Shown: positions 13,775 through 21,998 of the stretch, one piece after another | Layout: each line of letters starts with the position of its first letter | How positions within the stretch are numbered: position 1 is the first letter of the stretch | Source: Candidatus Competibacter sp. | GTDB lineage: Bacteria > Pseudomonadota > Gammaproteobacteria > Competibacterales > Competibacteraceae | DNA: 64,000 nt | Direction: 5' to 3' | NCBI GenBank assembly: GCA_029624815.1 | Contig: JARSSH010000050.1 | Span: 1 to 64,000 of the forward strand | Notes under the pieces: model-generated | What the model saw: only the letters and a program-made list of their open reading frames with translations | Database searches by the model: none | Told to the model about the DNA's origin: nothing | Made by a program: the position numbers and the translations under genes

Positions 13775-15235
13775 TCAGCCCGGCCACCAGGCGCGGGGCG
13801 TAAACAACGCGCCCGCCCCCTGCAACAGATAACGCAGATCCTTGGTGGTGCTGCGTTGGCGGGCGTAAAAGACATCGCTCATCAACCGTTCCTCGCGGGG
13901 TGCGTTGGCGGGCAGCGTCAGTTGAGTGGGACCGATCAGCCCGGCCGGCGCCTGATCGCCGACCCGCTCCCAGTCCTCCCGCCGGCTGTCGGCCAATTCC
14001 GGGGTGAGCGGTTCCGCGCCCACCAGCCGCAGATCGCCACTCACCACCGCCAGCAGGCGCGGCAGGTAGCGCAGCAGCGGAATCGAGGTTGCCCATTCCC
14101 GGACGACGAACACGCGCCGCTGGCGTGCGCCGAACTCGTCGAATTCCAGGCGGTTACCGCGCAGCCGGGTCTCGCGCAGGGGGTCGTTGAAATTCTCGGT
14201 CAACGCGGCGGCCAGCGCCAGCGGCCACAATGGCAGCGACAGCAACAGCAGCAACAGTCCCAGCAGGCGGTTCAGCGGCTCGGCCAGGGCGCCGCCCAGC
14301 GTCACCTCGCGCAAATCGGCCAGCAGGAAGGTTTCGACCACCGGCAGCACCGCCCCGGTATCGACCCGGATCAATTGGTTGCCTCGGACGATGGCGTTTT
14401 GCACATCCAACAGTTCGCCGACGTAGGTATCCGACAACACCACACTGTCGCGCAAAATGGCGTGGCGATCCACGATTACCCGGTTGGCGATGACGACTTC
14501 GCCGTACAACTCGGCGCTGGCTTCCACCCGGCAATTCCCGCCGACGAAGGCGATGCCCTGCCGCAGGCTGCGCGGCGATACCTTGGAGCGCAATCCCACG
14601 GTCAACCCTAGGGCCATGTGCCGGCCTGGCACGATCAGGCCCGGAAAGCGGCCGGCGGCGGCGTCGAGGTTGGCCTGATGATAGGCGCGCAGCGATTCCA
14701 GTCGATTCAGGGCGGCGCCGGGCAATTCCACCACCGGCCAAGTGGGGGGCATCTCCACCGACGCGGCGGACCAGCGCAGCGGCTCCAGCCCGCCCCGACC
14801 GCCGGCGCGGTGCAGGCACAGGCTGACCGGCGCACCTATCGCTCCACCGTACACCACCGGACCGCTCGCCTCGCCCGCCAAGCGTAAAAACTCACCCAGC
14901 GCCGCGCCGTGCAGCACATCGCCCCGCAAGGCGAGCAGCTCGTCCGTCAGGCGAGACCGACAGCTTTCCACCACGGCCTCCGGATCTTCCTCGCCACGAG
15001 TGAGGACGTAATCCAGCCGCATCCCCCAGCGGCCACCGTCGCCCAGCACCGCTCGCAATTCGTCGGCGAAGGGCGAAACCGCCACAATCGCCTCGCGCAG
15101 GCCGGCGGCGGCCAGCGCTTCCAGCGTATGCTCCAGCACCGCCTTACCCGTCACCGACAGCAGCGCGACGCAGGTTTGGTCGGTCAGCGGCTCCAGTTCC
15201 CGGCCCAAGCGGTCGGCGAAAATCAGTGCTTGCAT
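13775..15235 (-). CDS. NDP-sugar synthase-like / sugar transferase-like fusion protein
   Basis: The 486-residue protein has three parts. Residues 1-230 look like a sugar nucleotidyltransferase (MQALIFADRLGRELEPLTDQ, HTLEALAAAGLREAIVAVSP). Residues 240-310 form a left-handed hexapeptide-like helix (GGNCRVEASAELYGEVVIAN). After a hydrophobic segment (LLGLLLLLLSLPLWPLALAAAL), residues 330-486 resemble a bacterial sugar transferase (GDLRLVGAEPLTPE, LIGPTQL, a final DVFYARQRSTTKDL block). The signature GxGTRLxPLT of active nucleotidyltransferases is poorly kept (DRLGRELEPLT). It starts 2 bp after the stop of the true initiating transferase. It may be a regulatory or modified initiating enzyme; function is uncertain. 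Confidence 0.7.
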   Translation of the reverse strand: MQALIFADRLGRELEPLTDQTCVALLSVTGKAVLEHTLEALAAAGLREAIVAVSPFADELRAVLGDGGRWGMRLDYVLTRGEEDPEAVVESCRSRLTDELLALRGDVLHGAALGEFLRLAGEASGPVVYGGAIGAPVSLCLHRAGGRGGLEPLRWSAASVEMPPTWPVVELPGAALNRLESLRAYHQANLDAAAGRFPGLIVPGRHMALGLTVGLRSKVSPRSLRQGIAFVGGNCRVEASAELYGEVVIANRVIVDRHAILRDSVVLSDTYVGELLDVQNAIVRGNQLIRVDTGAVLPVVETFLLADLREVTLGGALAEPLNRLLGLLLLLLSLPLWPLALAAALTENFNDPLRETRLRGNRLEFDEFGARQRRVFVVREWATSIPLLRYLPRLLAVVSGDLRLVGAEPLTPELADSRREDWERVGDQAPAGLIGPTQLTLPANAPREERLMSDVFYARQRSTTKDLRYLLQGAGALFTPRAWWPG

Positions 15236-15237
15236 GG

Positions 15238-15987
15238 TCAGTAGGCCCCTCGCCCCAACAGCACGGCCGGCACGGTTTTGAGCAGGATCAGGATATCCTG
15301 CCAGAAAGAGGACGATTCGATGTACCGCACGTCGAGTTTCACCTGCTCGGGAAAGGGAATATCGGATCGGCCCGACACCTGCCAGATACAGGTGATGCCG
15401 GGGGTGACTTCCAGCCGCCGCCGATCGGCCAGGGAATATTGGTTCACCTCGCTGGGCAGCGCCGGGCGCGGCCCCACCAGCGACATGTCGCCGACCAGCA
15501 CGTTCCACAATTGCGGCAGTTCGTCGATCGAAGCCTTGCGGATGAAGCGGCCGACCTGGGTGATGCGCGGATCCTGCTTCATCTTGAAGATCACCCCGCC
15601 GCCCGATTCGTTGGCCGCCAACAGCGCTGCCTTGCGCGCCTCGGCGTCGATGTACATCGAGCGAAACTTCCACATGGTGAATAGCTTGCCCCAGCGCCCG
15701 ACCCGAATTTGCCTGAACAGCACCGGCCCCGGCGACTCCAGCCGGATCAATAACGCAACGCTCAACAGCGGCAGCGCCAGCAGCGCCAACAGCACCGCGG
15801 CGGCGGCGATGTCGAGCAGGCGCTTGAAAAAATAAGCGCCGCCAACCACCGTTTTCCAGGCCAACCGCTTGCCGTGAAAACGCAACCGTTGCCAAAAACC
15901 ATCCGGCCGGACCCGACCGTAACGACGAAGCAGCGCTTCCCGCAGTTCGGCGTTGGGTTCGGCCATCCGGTCCAATTGTTCGCTCAT
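15238..15987 (-). CDS. Undecaprenyl-phosphate sugar phosphotransferase (polyprenyl glycosylphosphotransferase)
   Basis: This 249-residue WcaJ/WbaP-type catalytic domain transfers a sugar-1-phosphate to undecaprenyl phosphate, the first committed step of the polysaccharide. All family blocks are present: FKRLLDIAAAAVLL (membrane hairpin), SPGPVLFRQIRVGRWGKLF, KFRSM, DPRITQVGRFIRKASIDELP, NVLVGDMSLVGPRPALP, and GITCIWQVSGRSDI with a terminal DVRYIESSSFWQDILILLKT. The large N-terminal membrane domain of WbaP is absent. The start at 15987 overlaps the upstream WecG-like gene (ATGA). It is the only complete copy of this domain in the cluster. Confidence 0.93.
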   Translation of the reverse strand: MSEQLDRMAEPNAELREALLRRYGRVRPDGFWQRLRFHGKRLAWKTVVGGAYFFKRLLDIAAAAVLLALLALPLLSVALLIRLESPGPVLFRQIRVGRWGKLFTMWKFRSMYIDAEARKAALLAANESGGGVIFKMKQDPRITQVGRFIRKASIDELPQLWNVLVGDMSLVGPRPALPSEVNQYSLADRRRLEVTPGITCIWQVSGRSDIPFPEQVKLDVRYIESSSFWQDILILLKTVPAVLLGRGAY

Positions 15988-17249
15988 CGCCTTGCCTCCT
16001 GGCGGGCCTGGCGCCAGACCCGATACAAGAACAGTGGATTGCCGAGAATATAACGGCGCCACATCCGGCCCGGCTCCTGCGCGAGCCGCCAGACCCATTC
16101 CAGGCCGATCTCGCGCAACCACAGCGGCGCGCGGGGAATCCGCCCGGAGTAGAAATCGAACAGCCCGCCCACGCCCATGCGGACGGGCGGGGTCAGGGCA
16201 TCATGATGATCGGCCAGCCACAACTCCTGCCGAGGTACGCCGAACGCGACCAGCAGCACTCCAGCGCCTGAGGCGTTGATGCGGGCGACGATCGTATCCT
16301 CCTCGTCCGGGCCGAAATAGCCGTGTTGCGCGCCGACGATCATCAGTCCCGGACAGCGCGCCCGCATGTTCGCGGCGACCAGCTCGGCGATGCCGGGCCG
16401 CGCGCCGAGCAGAAACAGGGAAAAACCGTCGCGAGCGGCGCGTTCGCACAACCGGGGAAACAGGTCGGTGCCATTGACGTTGGCCGCCAGCCCCAGACCG
16501 CGCATCCGGCAGCCGATCTTGACGCCGATCCCGTCCGGCAACACCCGCGCCGCCTGTTGTAGCACCGTCCGATAGCGTTCATGGGTGTAGGCGATGTTGA
16601 GGCAGTCGGGATTGACGAAAGCCAGCAGCGCTTTCTCCCCCTGTTCCATGGGAGAGGGGTTGGGGGCAAGGGCCGCTCGCGCCGCGATCCAGTCCACGGC
16701 TTCATCCATGGTGGTATTGACGATGGGAACGCCGAAGAAATCCAGCCGGGGCGGGACCGGCAGTGCCTTGCCGCCACCCACCAGTCCGGCGATCAGCGAG
16801 CGAACCACCAGTCCCAGGCTGGCGCCCACGCCCAGCCGCTCGACAAAGCGCCGGTCCAGTTCGCTTTCGGGATCGTGGGCGATGCCGGTGCGCTGTTGGA
16901 GCGGGTAGGGAGAGAACAAGCCCGGCCGCACGCTAAAGCGAATTTCCGCCTCGGCGGGAACCGCCGCCGCTTCCGCCACCGTCAAGGGGCGCGGTCCCGC
17001 GATGGCCATGTCGCCGCGCAGGACATTGAGCAGCGCCGCCAGATCGCGGCCCGGCAAAGGTCCGGCGAAAGCCAGCCGGACGAAGGAGCGGCGCTCGCGG
17101 CCAACCTGTTCGGCCCGGTCGAACAGGCGGCCAGCCCGAACCCGCGCCAGCACGGCGCGCACCAGCCACAGCGGGGCCAGCAGCACGATCAACGCCAGCG
17201 CCAGCGCCAAATCGAAACCCCGCAACCAAGACGCGGTTGCCCGGTTCAC
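15984..17249 (-). CDS. WecG/TagA/CpsF glycosyltransferase with a degenerate sugar-transferase N-domain
   Basis: The 421-residue protein is a fusion. Residues 1-165 look like a worn sugar transferase: a hydrophobic N-terminus, LLNVLRGDMAIAGPRPLTVA, and a FSVRPGLFSPYPLQ block, but no KFRSM or DPRITR motif. Residues 170-421 form a complete WecG/TagA (GT26) domain: FFGVPIVNTTMDEAVDWI, FVNPDCLNIAYTHERYR, LPDGIGVKIGCR, NGTDLFPRLCE, FLLGARPG, and AFGVPRQELWL. GT26 enzymes add the second sugar to lipid-linked intermediates. A palindromic repeat adds LAPNPSPMEQGEK (about 194-206) inside the domain. It overlaps both neighbours by 4 bp. Confidence 0.88.
   Translation of the reverse strand: MNRATASWLRGFDLALALALIVLLAPLWLVRAVLARVRAGRLFDRAEQVGRERRSFVRLAFAGPLPGRDLAALLNVLRGDMAIAGPRPLTVAEAAAVPAEAEIRFSVRPGLFSPYPLQQRTGIAHDPESELDRRFVERLGVGASLGLVVRSLIAGLVGGGKALPVPPRLDFFGVPIVNTTMDEAVDWIAARAALAPNPSPMEQGEKALLAFVNPDCLNIAYTHERYRTVLQQAARVLPDGIGVKIGCRMRGLGLAANVNGTDLFPRLCERAARDGFSLFLLGARPGIAELVAANMRARCPGLMIVGAQHGYFGPDEEDTIVARINASGAGVLLVAFGVPRQELWLADHHDALTPPVRMGVGGLFDFYSGRIPRAPLWLREIGLEWVWRLAQEPGRMWRRYILGNPLFLYRVWRQARQEARR
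16634..16673 (+). repeat. Dispersed palindromic repeat, copy 1 (inside the wecG-like gene)
   Basis: The core ccatgggagaggggttgggg, with a tttctccccctgttcc arm before it, forms a short hairpin. It inserts LAPNPSPMEQGEK into the WecG-like protein. Related copies are at about 19811, 23810, 35534 and 61107. Confidence 0.75.
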
Positions 17250-17767
17250 GGCGTCCCGTCTCCGATGGACGGGCGCGGCCGGATTTGCGCCGGCACTCCG
17301 ACGGCGAGCGAATTCGGCGGCACGTCCCGCAGCACCACCGCGTTCGCGCCAATCGCCACGTCGTCGCCGATGCGGATCGGGCCGAGGATCTTGGCTCCGG
17401 CGCCGATGTCCACCCGGTTGCCGATCACGGGAGCGCCGCGTTGATGGGTGCGCTTGAGACCGACGGTCACACCGTTGCGAATCACCACGTCGTCGCCGAA
17501 CACGGTGTCGCCGCTGACGATGATGTCGCCGAAATGCTCGATCTTGAATCGCCGCCCCACGGTCACTTCGCAGGGCAGGTCGATGCCGGTGAGAATCTGC
17601 GACAGCAGCTTGAGAATCTTGTAGAGAATCGAGAACGGCAGGCGCAACCAGCGGTTCCGAATCCGATAGCGCCAGCGGCCGAAGCGATACACGGCCATCA
17701 CCCAGAGTCCCTGTCGGGCTGGATCGTGTTCGTAGGTCCGCCAGTCTTCACGCAGGTTGTCGAACAT
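17246..17767 (-). CDS. Serine O-acetyltransferase-like hexapeptide acyltransferase
   Basis: The 173-residue protein has the CysE-type left-handed beta-helix in its C-terminal half (VGRRFKIEHFGDIIVSGDT, then IGNRVDIGAGAKILGPIRIG and DDVAIGANAVVLRDVPPNSLAVG). The short N-terminal helical region (DWRTYEHDPARQGLWVMAVY) also matches serine acetyltransferase-like proteins found in capsule clusters. In this setting it probably O-acetylates a sugar rather than serine. It is coupled to the WecG-like gene downstream. Confidence 0.88.
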   Translation of the reverse strand: MFDNLREDWRTYEHDPARQGLWVMAVYRFGRWRYRIRNRWLRLPFSILYKILKLLSQILTGIDLPCEVTVGRRFKIEHFGDIIVSGDTVFGDDVVIRNGVTVGLKRTHQRGAPVIGNRVDIGAGAKILGPIRIGDDVAIGANAVVLRDVPPNSLAVGVPAQIRPRPSIGDGTP

Positions 17768-17779
17768 GACCGCCTCTCC

Positions 17780-18769
17780 CTACCACGGCCTTGGCGGCGA
17801 AACCCGGCCGCCGTCGGTTTCCCGCCATGCCTGCTCGATCAGGGTCAGGATCGCCCGCGATTCCTCGGCCTTGGCGCGACCGCCGGCCTCTCCCCGCCGG
17901 GCATTCTTCCAGGCTCGCAGCGCGTGCCACTGCTTTTCCACCTGCTTGGCCAGCCAGGCGGTGGCCAATCCGTGTTGCTTGCGGTAGTACAGATACTCGC
18001 TGCGCAGCCGCCACAGGGTCAGTTGCGCGCCGGAGGAGGACAGCGTCAGGTGCTCCAGGGTCTTGGACGACTCGCCCCCCAGATGCACCACCGTCACATC
18101 CGGCCAGTAGCCAATCCTGTAACCCGCCGCCTTGATCCGCCGGCACAGATCCACTTCCTCGTAGTACAGGAAGAACGCCTCGTCGAAATAGCCGACCCGC
18201 TCCAGCACGTCGCGGCGGATGATCGAGAACGCGCCCGGCACCCAGTCCACCTCCGCCGGTTCGCCGGGATCGGCCCAGCTGCGATCCACCCGGCCGAAAA
18301 AGCGACTGCGCGGGAAGCGGGTGGACAATCCGGACAGGGACAGGAAGTCGTTGAGCGGCGAAGGAAACAGCCGCGCCGCAGGTTGCCAGGAATCATCCCT
18401 TCCCACCAATCGCGCCCCGCCCAGGCCGATTTTCGGATCGGCGTCCATGTGGGCCACCGCATTCCGCAGCGCGCCCGGACGCGGGAAGGCGTCGGAGTTC
18501 AGTAGCGCCACGTAACGGCCCTGGGCGATTTCAAAACCGCGATTGTTGGCGGCGGCAAAGCCAAGATTGACCTCGCTACGAATCAGACGGATTTGCGGAA
18601 ATTCGGCCGCCAACATGTCCGCCGAGCCGTCGCGCGAGGCGTTGTCCACCACGATGGCTTCATGACTCACCCCATCGGCTTCGACGGCCAGCGCGTTCAG
18701 GCATTCCCGCAGCAACTCGCGGGTGTTGAAGGACACGATGACGACGGAAACGGCGGGTTTAGCGGTCAT
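17780..18769 (-). CDS. Family 2 glycosyltransferase (rhamnosyltransferase-like)
   Basis: This 329-residue GT-A enzyme opens with VSVVIVSFNTRELLRECLNA. It has the nucleotide-binding VVDNASRDGS, the NLGFAAANNRG block, a metal-site region LLNSDAF, and WVPGAFSIIRRDVLERVGYFDEAFFLYYEEVDLCRR with the catalytic acidic residues. The pattern is typical of O-antigen or EPS rhamnosyl- and other GT2 transferases. The ATG at 18769 lies 10 bp inside the upstream gene. It is part of the long minus-strand EPS operon. Confidence 0.9.
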   Translation of the reverse strand: MTAKPAVSVVIVSFNTRELLRECLNALAVEADGVSHEAIVVDNASRDGSADMLAAEFPQIRLIRSEVNLGFAAANNRGFEIAQGRYVALLNSDAFPRPGALRNAVAHMDADPKIGLGGARLVGRDDSWQPAARLFPSPLNDFLSLSGLSTRFPRSRFFGRVDRSWADPGEPAEVDWVPGAFSIIRRDVLERVGYFDEAFFLYYEEVDLCRRIKAAGYRIGYWPDVTVVHLGGESSKTLEHLTLSSSGAQLTLWRLRSEYLYYRKQHGLATAWLAKQVEKQWHALRAWKNARRGEAGGRAKAEESRAILTLIEQAWRETDGGRVSPPRPW

Positions 18770-19976
18770 GGGGAGAAGATTCGCGGTCGGTGCGGACCCA
18801 GGCGGCGTCCTTGCGTGCGCCACGCAGCAGCGCCTTGAACAGGGTGAGCTTCCACAAAATATAGAACGGAGCGGCAGCCACCGCTTGCAGGTCGCGCCAA
18901 CCGCCGCCACCGACCCGGATCGCCGCCAGCACATGCAGGCCGACCAGCGCCAGACCGCACAACGCGTACATCCGGCTGAGGGCGAACGGCGGCAACAGCG
19001 CCAACAGCAGTAAAAGGACGTGAAACGCCAGCGGCAACAGCCACAGCTCCAGCAACGGCTCCCATTCCCGCCAGCGCCCGGCCAGAATCCCGCGCAGCAG
19101 GATCGGCGTTTGCTCGCGGATCATGCGAAAGCGACCGCCTTCCCAGCGGGCGCGCTGATGGCGCGAGGCGCGCTCGCCGCTGGGCATCGCCGACCAGACG
19201 GTGGCATGGTCCAGGAACCGCACCCGCCGGCCGCTTTGCACCAGACGGATGTGATATTCCAGATCCTCCGCCACCGACGCGGCATCGTAGGGCACCGCTT
19301 CCAGGGTGGCGCGACTCAGCCCGAAGCCGTTGCCGAGCAGCCCCACCGACAGGCCCCAGAATTCACGACCGCGCGGGCGCAGCACGTTGAACCCCCACAA
19401 TGCCACGTTCATCAGCCGGGTGCGCACGGAATCGCCGGGATTGTCCACGCAGTAGCGGCTTTGCACCGCATCCGCCCCGGTGAGGAACAGCCGTTGCGCC
19501 TCCACGAACAGCGTCGGTTCCACCCGGGTGTCGGCGTCCACCACCATGAAGACATCGAACGGCCCGGCCAGCAGTTGTCTGAAGGCGAAATCCAGCGCGT
19601 AGCCCTTGCCGCGCCGGTCGGGATCATGGCGCGTCAGCACCAGTGCCCCGGCCGCTTCGGCGCGGGCGGCGGTGTCATCCTCGCAGTTGTCGGCGACCAC
19701 CACCACGGCGAAGCGCCCAGCACCCGCGTCGCAGGCGCGCAGGCTCCGAATGCAGGCGGCGATGCCCTCGGCTTCGTTGTGAGCGGGCACGACGATGGCG
19801 AATCGCAAGCACCCCTCGTCCGCCGGCGGGAGAAAGGTTGGGGGTGAGGGTGGCCGCTGGCGGCGCGACGGCAGGATTCCGCCCACGGTCAGCATCAGCA
19901 ATTCGAATGTGCCCGGCGCGCTCAGCAGCGCCAGCAGCGCGCCAAGCAGCGCCCAGAATCCGCTGCCGTCAGCCAT
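18759..19976 (-). CDS. Membrane family 2 glycosyltransferase with QxxRW motif
   Basis: This 405-residue inner-membrane GT2 has one N-terminal helix (residues 5-35), a cytosolic catalytic domain, and about three C-terminal helices (300-385). Motifs are AIVVPAHNEAEGI, VVVADNCEDDTA, VVDADTRVEP (DxD), EDLEYHIRLV, and HQRARWEGGR (the QxxRW signature). That set is typical of enzymes that add sugars at the membrane, as in cellulose- or N-glycan-type synthases. A palindromic repeat lies within the gene at about 19811-19852 (residues about 42-55, PPSPPTFLPPADEG), between the N-terminal helix and the catalytic domain. Confidence 0.9.
   Translation of the reverse strand: MADGSGFWALLGALLALLSAPGTFELLMLTVGGILPSRRQRPPSPPTFLPPADEGCLRFAIVVPAHNEAEGIAACIRSLRACDAGAGRFAVVVVADNCEDDTAARAEAAGALVLTRHDPDRRGKGYALDFAFRQLLAGPFDVFMVVDADTRVEPTLFVEAQRLFLTGADAVQSRYCVDNPGDSVRTRLMNVALWGFNVLRPRGREFWGLSVGLLGNGFGLSRATLEAVPYDAASVAEDLEYHIRLVQSGRRVRFLDHATVWSAMPSGERASRHQRARWEGGRFRMIREQTPILLRGILAGRWREWEPLLELWLLPLAFHVLLLLLALLPPFALSRMYALCGLALVGLHVLAAIRVGGGGWRDLQAVAAAPFYILWKLTLFKALLRGARKDAAWVRTDRESSPHDR
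19811..19852 (+). repeat. Dispersed palindromic repeat, copy 2 (inside a GT2 gene)
   Basis: acccctcgtccgccggcggg followed by agaaaggttgggggtgaggg is a diverged copy with an apical cgccggcg palindrome. It is read through in frame in the N-terminal linker of the membrane glycosyltransferase. Confidence 0.7.
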
Positions 19977-21246
19977 GGCCGCGCTCCCCGCCCAATCGCC
20001 GACGGAAAATCGCCGCCAATCGATCGATATTGCGACGCAGGTTGTATTTGTCCTCGACCCGCGCCCGACCGGCTTTGCCCAGGCGCTGGCGCAGTTCCGC
20101 GTCGTCCATCAAGCGGGCGATGGCCACCGCCAGCCCCTCGGCGTCGGACGGCGCCACCAGTAAGCCGTCTTGACCGTCGCGAATCAGTTCGGGGATACCG
20201 GTAATGAAGGTGGTCACGCAGGGGATGGTCATCGCCATCGCTTCCATCAGCACCACCGGAATGCCCTCGGCGAAGCTGGCCAGCGCGAACAGGTCGGCGG
20301 CGGCGTACAGCGCGCGGATGCGATCCTGATTGACCGCGCCCTCGAACACCACCACGCCGCCCAGACCGCGCTCGGTGACGATCCGCTCCAACGTCGCCCG
20401 GTCGGGACCGTCGCCGACGAAGCGCAATCGCGGGTCGCGACCGTCGGCGCGCAGGCGGGCGATGGCGTCCAGCAGGATGGCCTGACCCTTGGCGGGGGTC
20501 AACCGGCCCACGCAGATGATCTCGAACGGATGGGGATCGACCCGAAACGGGCGGGGCGCGAACAGCGCGGGATCGACGCCCAGCGGCGAAATCTCGAACT
20601 TGTTCCAGTGATCCGGCGACGACAGCTTCATCAACTGGCTGCGGGCGTACTGGCCGATGCAGCAGATGAAGGAAGCGCCGGCGATCTTCTCGGCCAGATA
20701 ATAGCCGGGCGCGTCATAAAACTCGTCCGGTCCATGCACCGTCATCGAGAAGGCGATGGGATAAATTCGGCTGGCGATCAGCGCCACGGTGGCGGCCGGC
20801 GTGGCGAAATGGACATGCAGATGCGTCAGTTTCTCGCGCGCCATCCAGCGGCCGATCATCAGCGCCTCGGCGAAGTAAAAGAGGCCGTAGGCCAGCTTCT
20901 TAAGATCCGTCCCGCCCAACCGCAAGGCGAACTTCAAACCCCGGAAGAAACCGCCAGGCCGGGTCGCCAGGGTCGCCAGTTTGGCGGTCACCGCTCCCGG
21001 CAGGCCGTGCCGCTTGACGTAATAGGTCCGCTCCATTTCGGCCCGCTCGGCGGCGGTCAGCTTCTCCGGCGGCTGGTCGGGCGGATTGATCGACGCCACC
21101 GCGATCTCGAAGCCGAGTTCGCGCAACCGCAATACCTCGCGCAGGATGAAAGTATGGGACACCGCCGGATAACGGCTGACCAGATAGGCCAGGCGAACCG
21201 GGGGCCGTGATGCGGCTCTCCCTTTATCGTTGTGGGTATCGTTCAT
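19969..21246 (-). CDS. Family 4 glycosyltransferase
   Basis: The 425-residue GT-B enzyme has the N-terminal acceptor domain (RLAYLVSRYPAVSHTFILRE) and a C-terminal GT1/GT4 domain (about 220-400). The C-terminal domain includes ICVGRLTPAKGQAILLDAIA and SFAEGIPVVLMEAMAMTIP, the latter containing the conserved E-x7-E pair. The N-terminal phrase is common to colanic-acid-type (WcaL) glycosyltransferases. The start at 21246 is preceded by GAGGATCA. It precedes and overlaps the GT2 gene by 8 bp. Confidence 0.9.
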   Translation of the reverse strand: MNDTHNDKGRAASRPPVRLAYLVSRYPAVSHTFILREVLRLRELGFEIAVASINPPDQPPEKLTAAERAEMERTYYVKRHGLPGAVTAKLATLATRPGGFFRGLKFALRLGGTDLKKLAYGLFYFAEALMIGRWMAREKLTHLHVHFATPAATVALIASRIYPIAFSMTVHGPDEFYDAPGYYLAEKIAGASFICCIGQYARSQLMKLSSPDHWNKFEISPLGVDPALFAPRPFRVDPHPFEIICVGRLTPAKGQAILLDAIARLRADGRDPRLRFVGDGPDRATLERIVTERGLGGVVVFEGAVNQDRIRALYAAADLFALASFAEGIPVVLMEAMAMTIPCVTTFITGIPELIRDGQDGLLVAPSDAEGLAVAIARLMDDAELRQRLGKAGRARVEDKYNLRRNIDRLAAIFRRRLGGERGHG

Positions 21247-21275
21247 TGATCCTCCTTAACTCTTTATGCCGGGAA

Positions 21276-21998
21276 TCAGGACCAGCGCCAAGCTTGCCAG
21301 CGCCAATCGGCGCCCTCCGCCGCCACGGCCCCGCTCCAGCCGACCTCCAGCGGCAGGTTCAGCACGCTCCATTCTCGATCCAAGGCATCCCGCAGACTGA
21401 CCCGACCGTCCGGCAATTCACCATCCGGGAAACAAACTTCCAGATTTCGCAAACCGCTGGCCAAACCACCGCCCAGCGCTTTGGCGACCGCTTCCTTACG
21501 GGTCCAGCAGTTGAAAAAGGCTTCCCGGAACCGTTCCGCCGGCAGCGTCTGGAACGCCGCCCATTCGCGCGGCGTACAAATCCGCTCGGCCACCGGCGCA
21601 TCGCTCACCACTCGATCCAGGCACTCCAGATCGACGCCCACCTCGCGGTGAGCGACCGCATACAGCGCCCGACCGCCGCTGTGCGCCAGGTTAAAACACA
21701 GGCCGGCACCGGCCTCCTCACCCATCAGCCTGGGCTTGCCGCGCGGCCCGCAGGCGAAACGCAGCGCCGCCGCGGGTCGATTCAGATACGCACCCAGCAG
21801 TTCCCGCAACAGGCCACGCCCGGCGATAAAACGATCCCGGTGTTCGGGAAAATGGAACCGCGCCGCCCGTTCCCGCTCGTCCGTCGCCAGCGCCGTCGCC
21901 AAATCCGCCCATCGTTCTCTCGGCCGATCCAGCTCCGCCAGCCATAAATGAATTTCGTCGGCGGCCAAAACGACCGGTGGATGGCGGCTATTCATCAT
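21276..21998 (-). CDS. 4'-phosphopantetheinyl transferase (Sfp/HetI type)
   Basis: The 240-residue protein contains both signature regions of Sfp-type phosphopantetheinyl transferases: HREVGVDLECLDRV (GVDxE, Mg binding, residues 120-133) and FFNCWTRKEAVAKALGGGL (WxxKEA, residues 165-185). RGLLRELLGAYL and LCFNLAHSGGRALYAV also fit. Such enzymes load the phosphopantetheine arm onto carrier proteins. The gene sits between two EPS glycosyltransferase genes and overlaps the end of the upstream one by 11 bp. No carrier-protein, PKS or NRPS gene is in the window. Two adjacent ATGs (21998, 21995) are both possible. Confidence 0.9.
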   Translation of the reverse strand: MMNSRHPPVVLAADEIHLWLAELDRPRERWADLATALATDERERAARFHFPEHRDRFIAGRGLLRELLGAYLNRPAAALRFACGPRGKPRLMGEEAGAGLCFNLAHSGGRALYAVAHREVGVDLECLDRVVSDAPVAERICTPREWAAFQTLPAERFREAFFNCWTRKEAVAKALGGGLASGLRNLEVCFPDGELPDGRVSLRDALDREWSVLNLPLEVGWSGAVAAEGADWRWQAWRWS

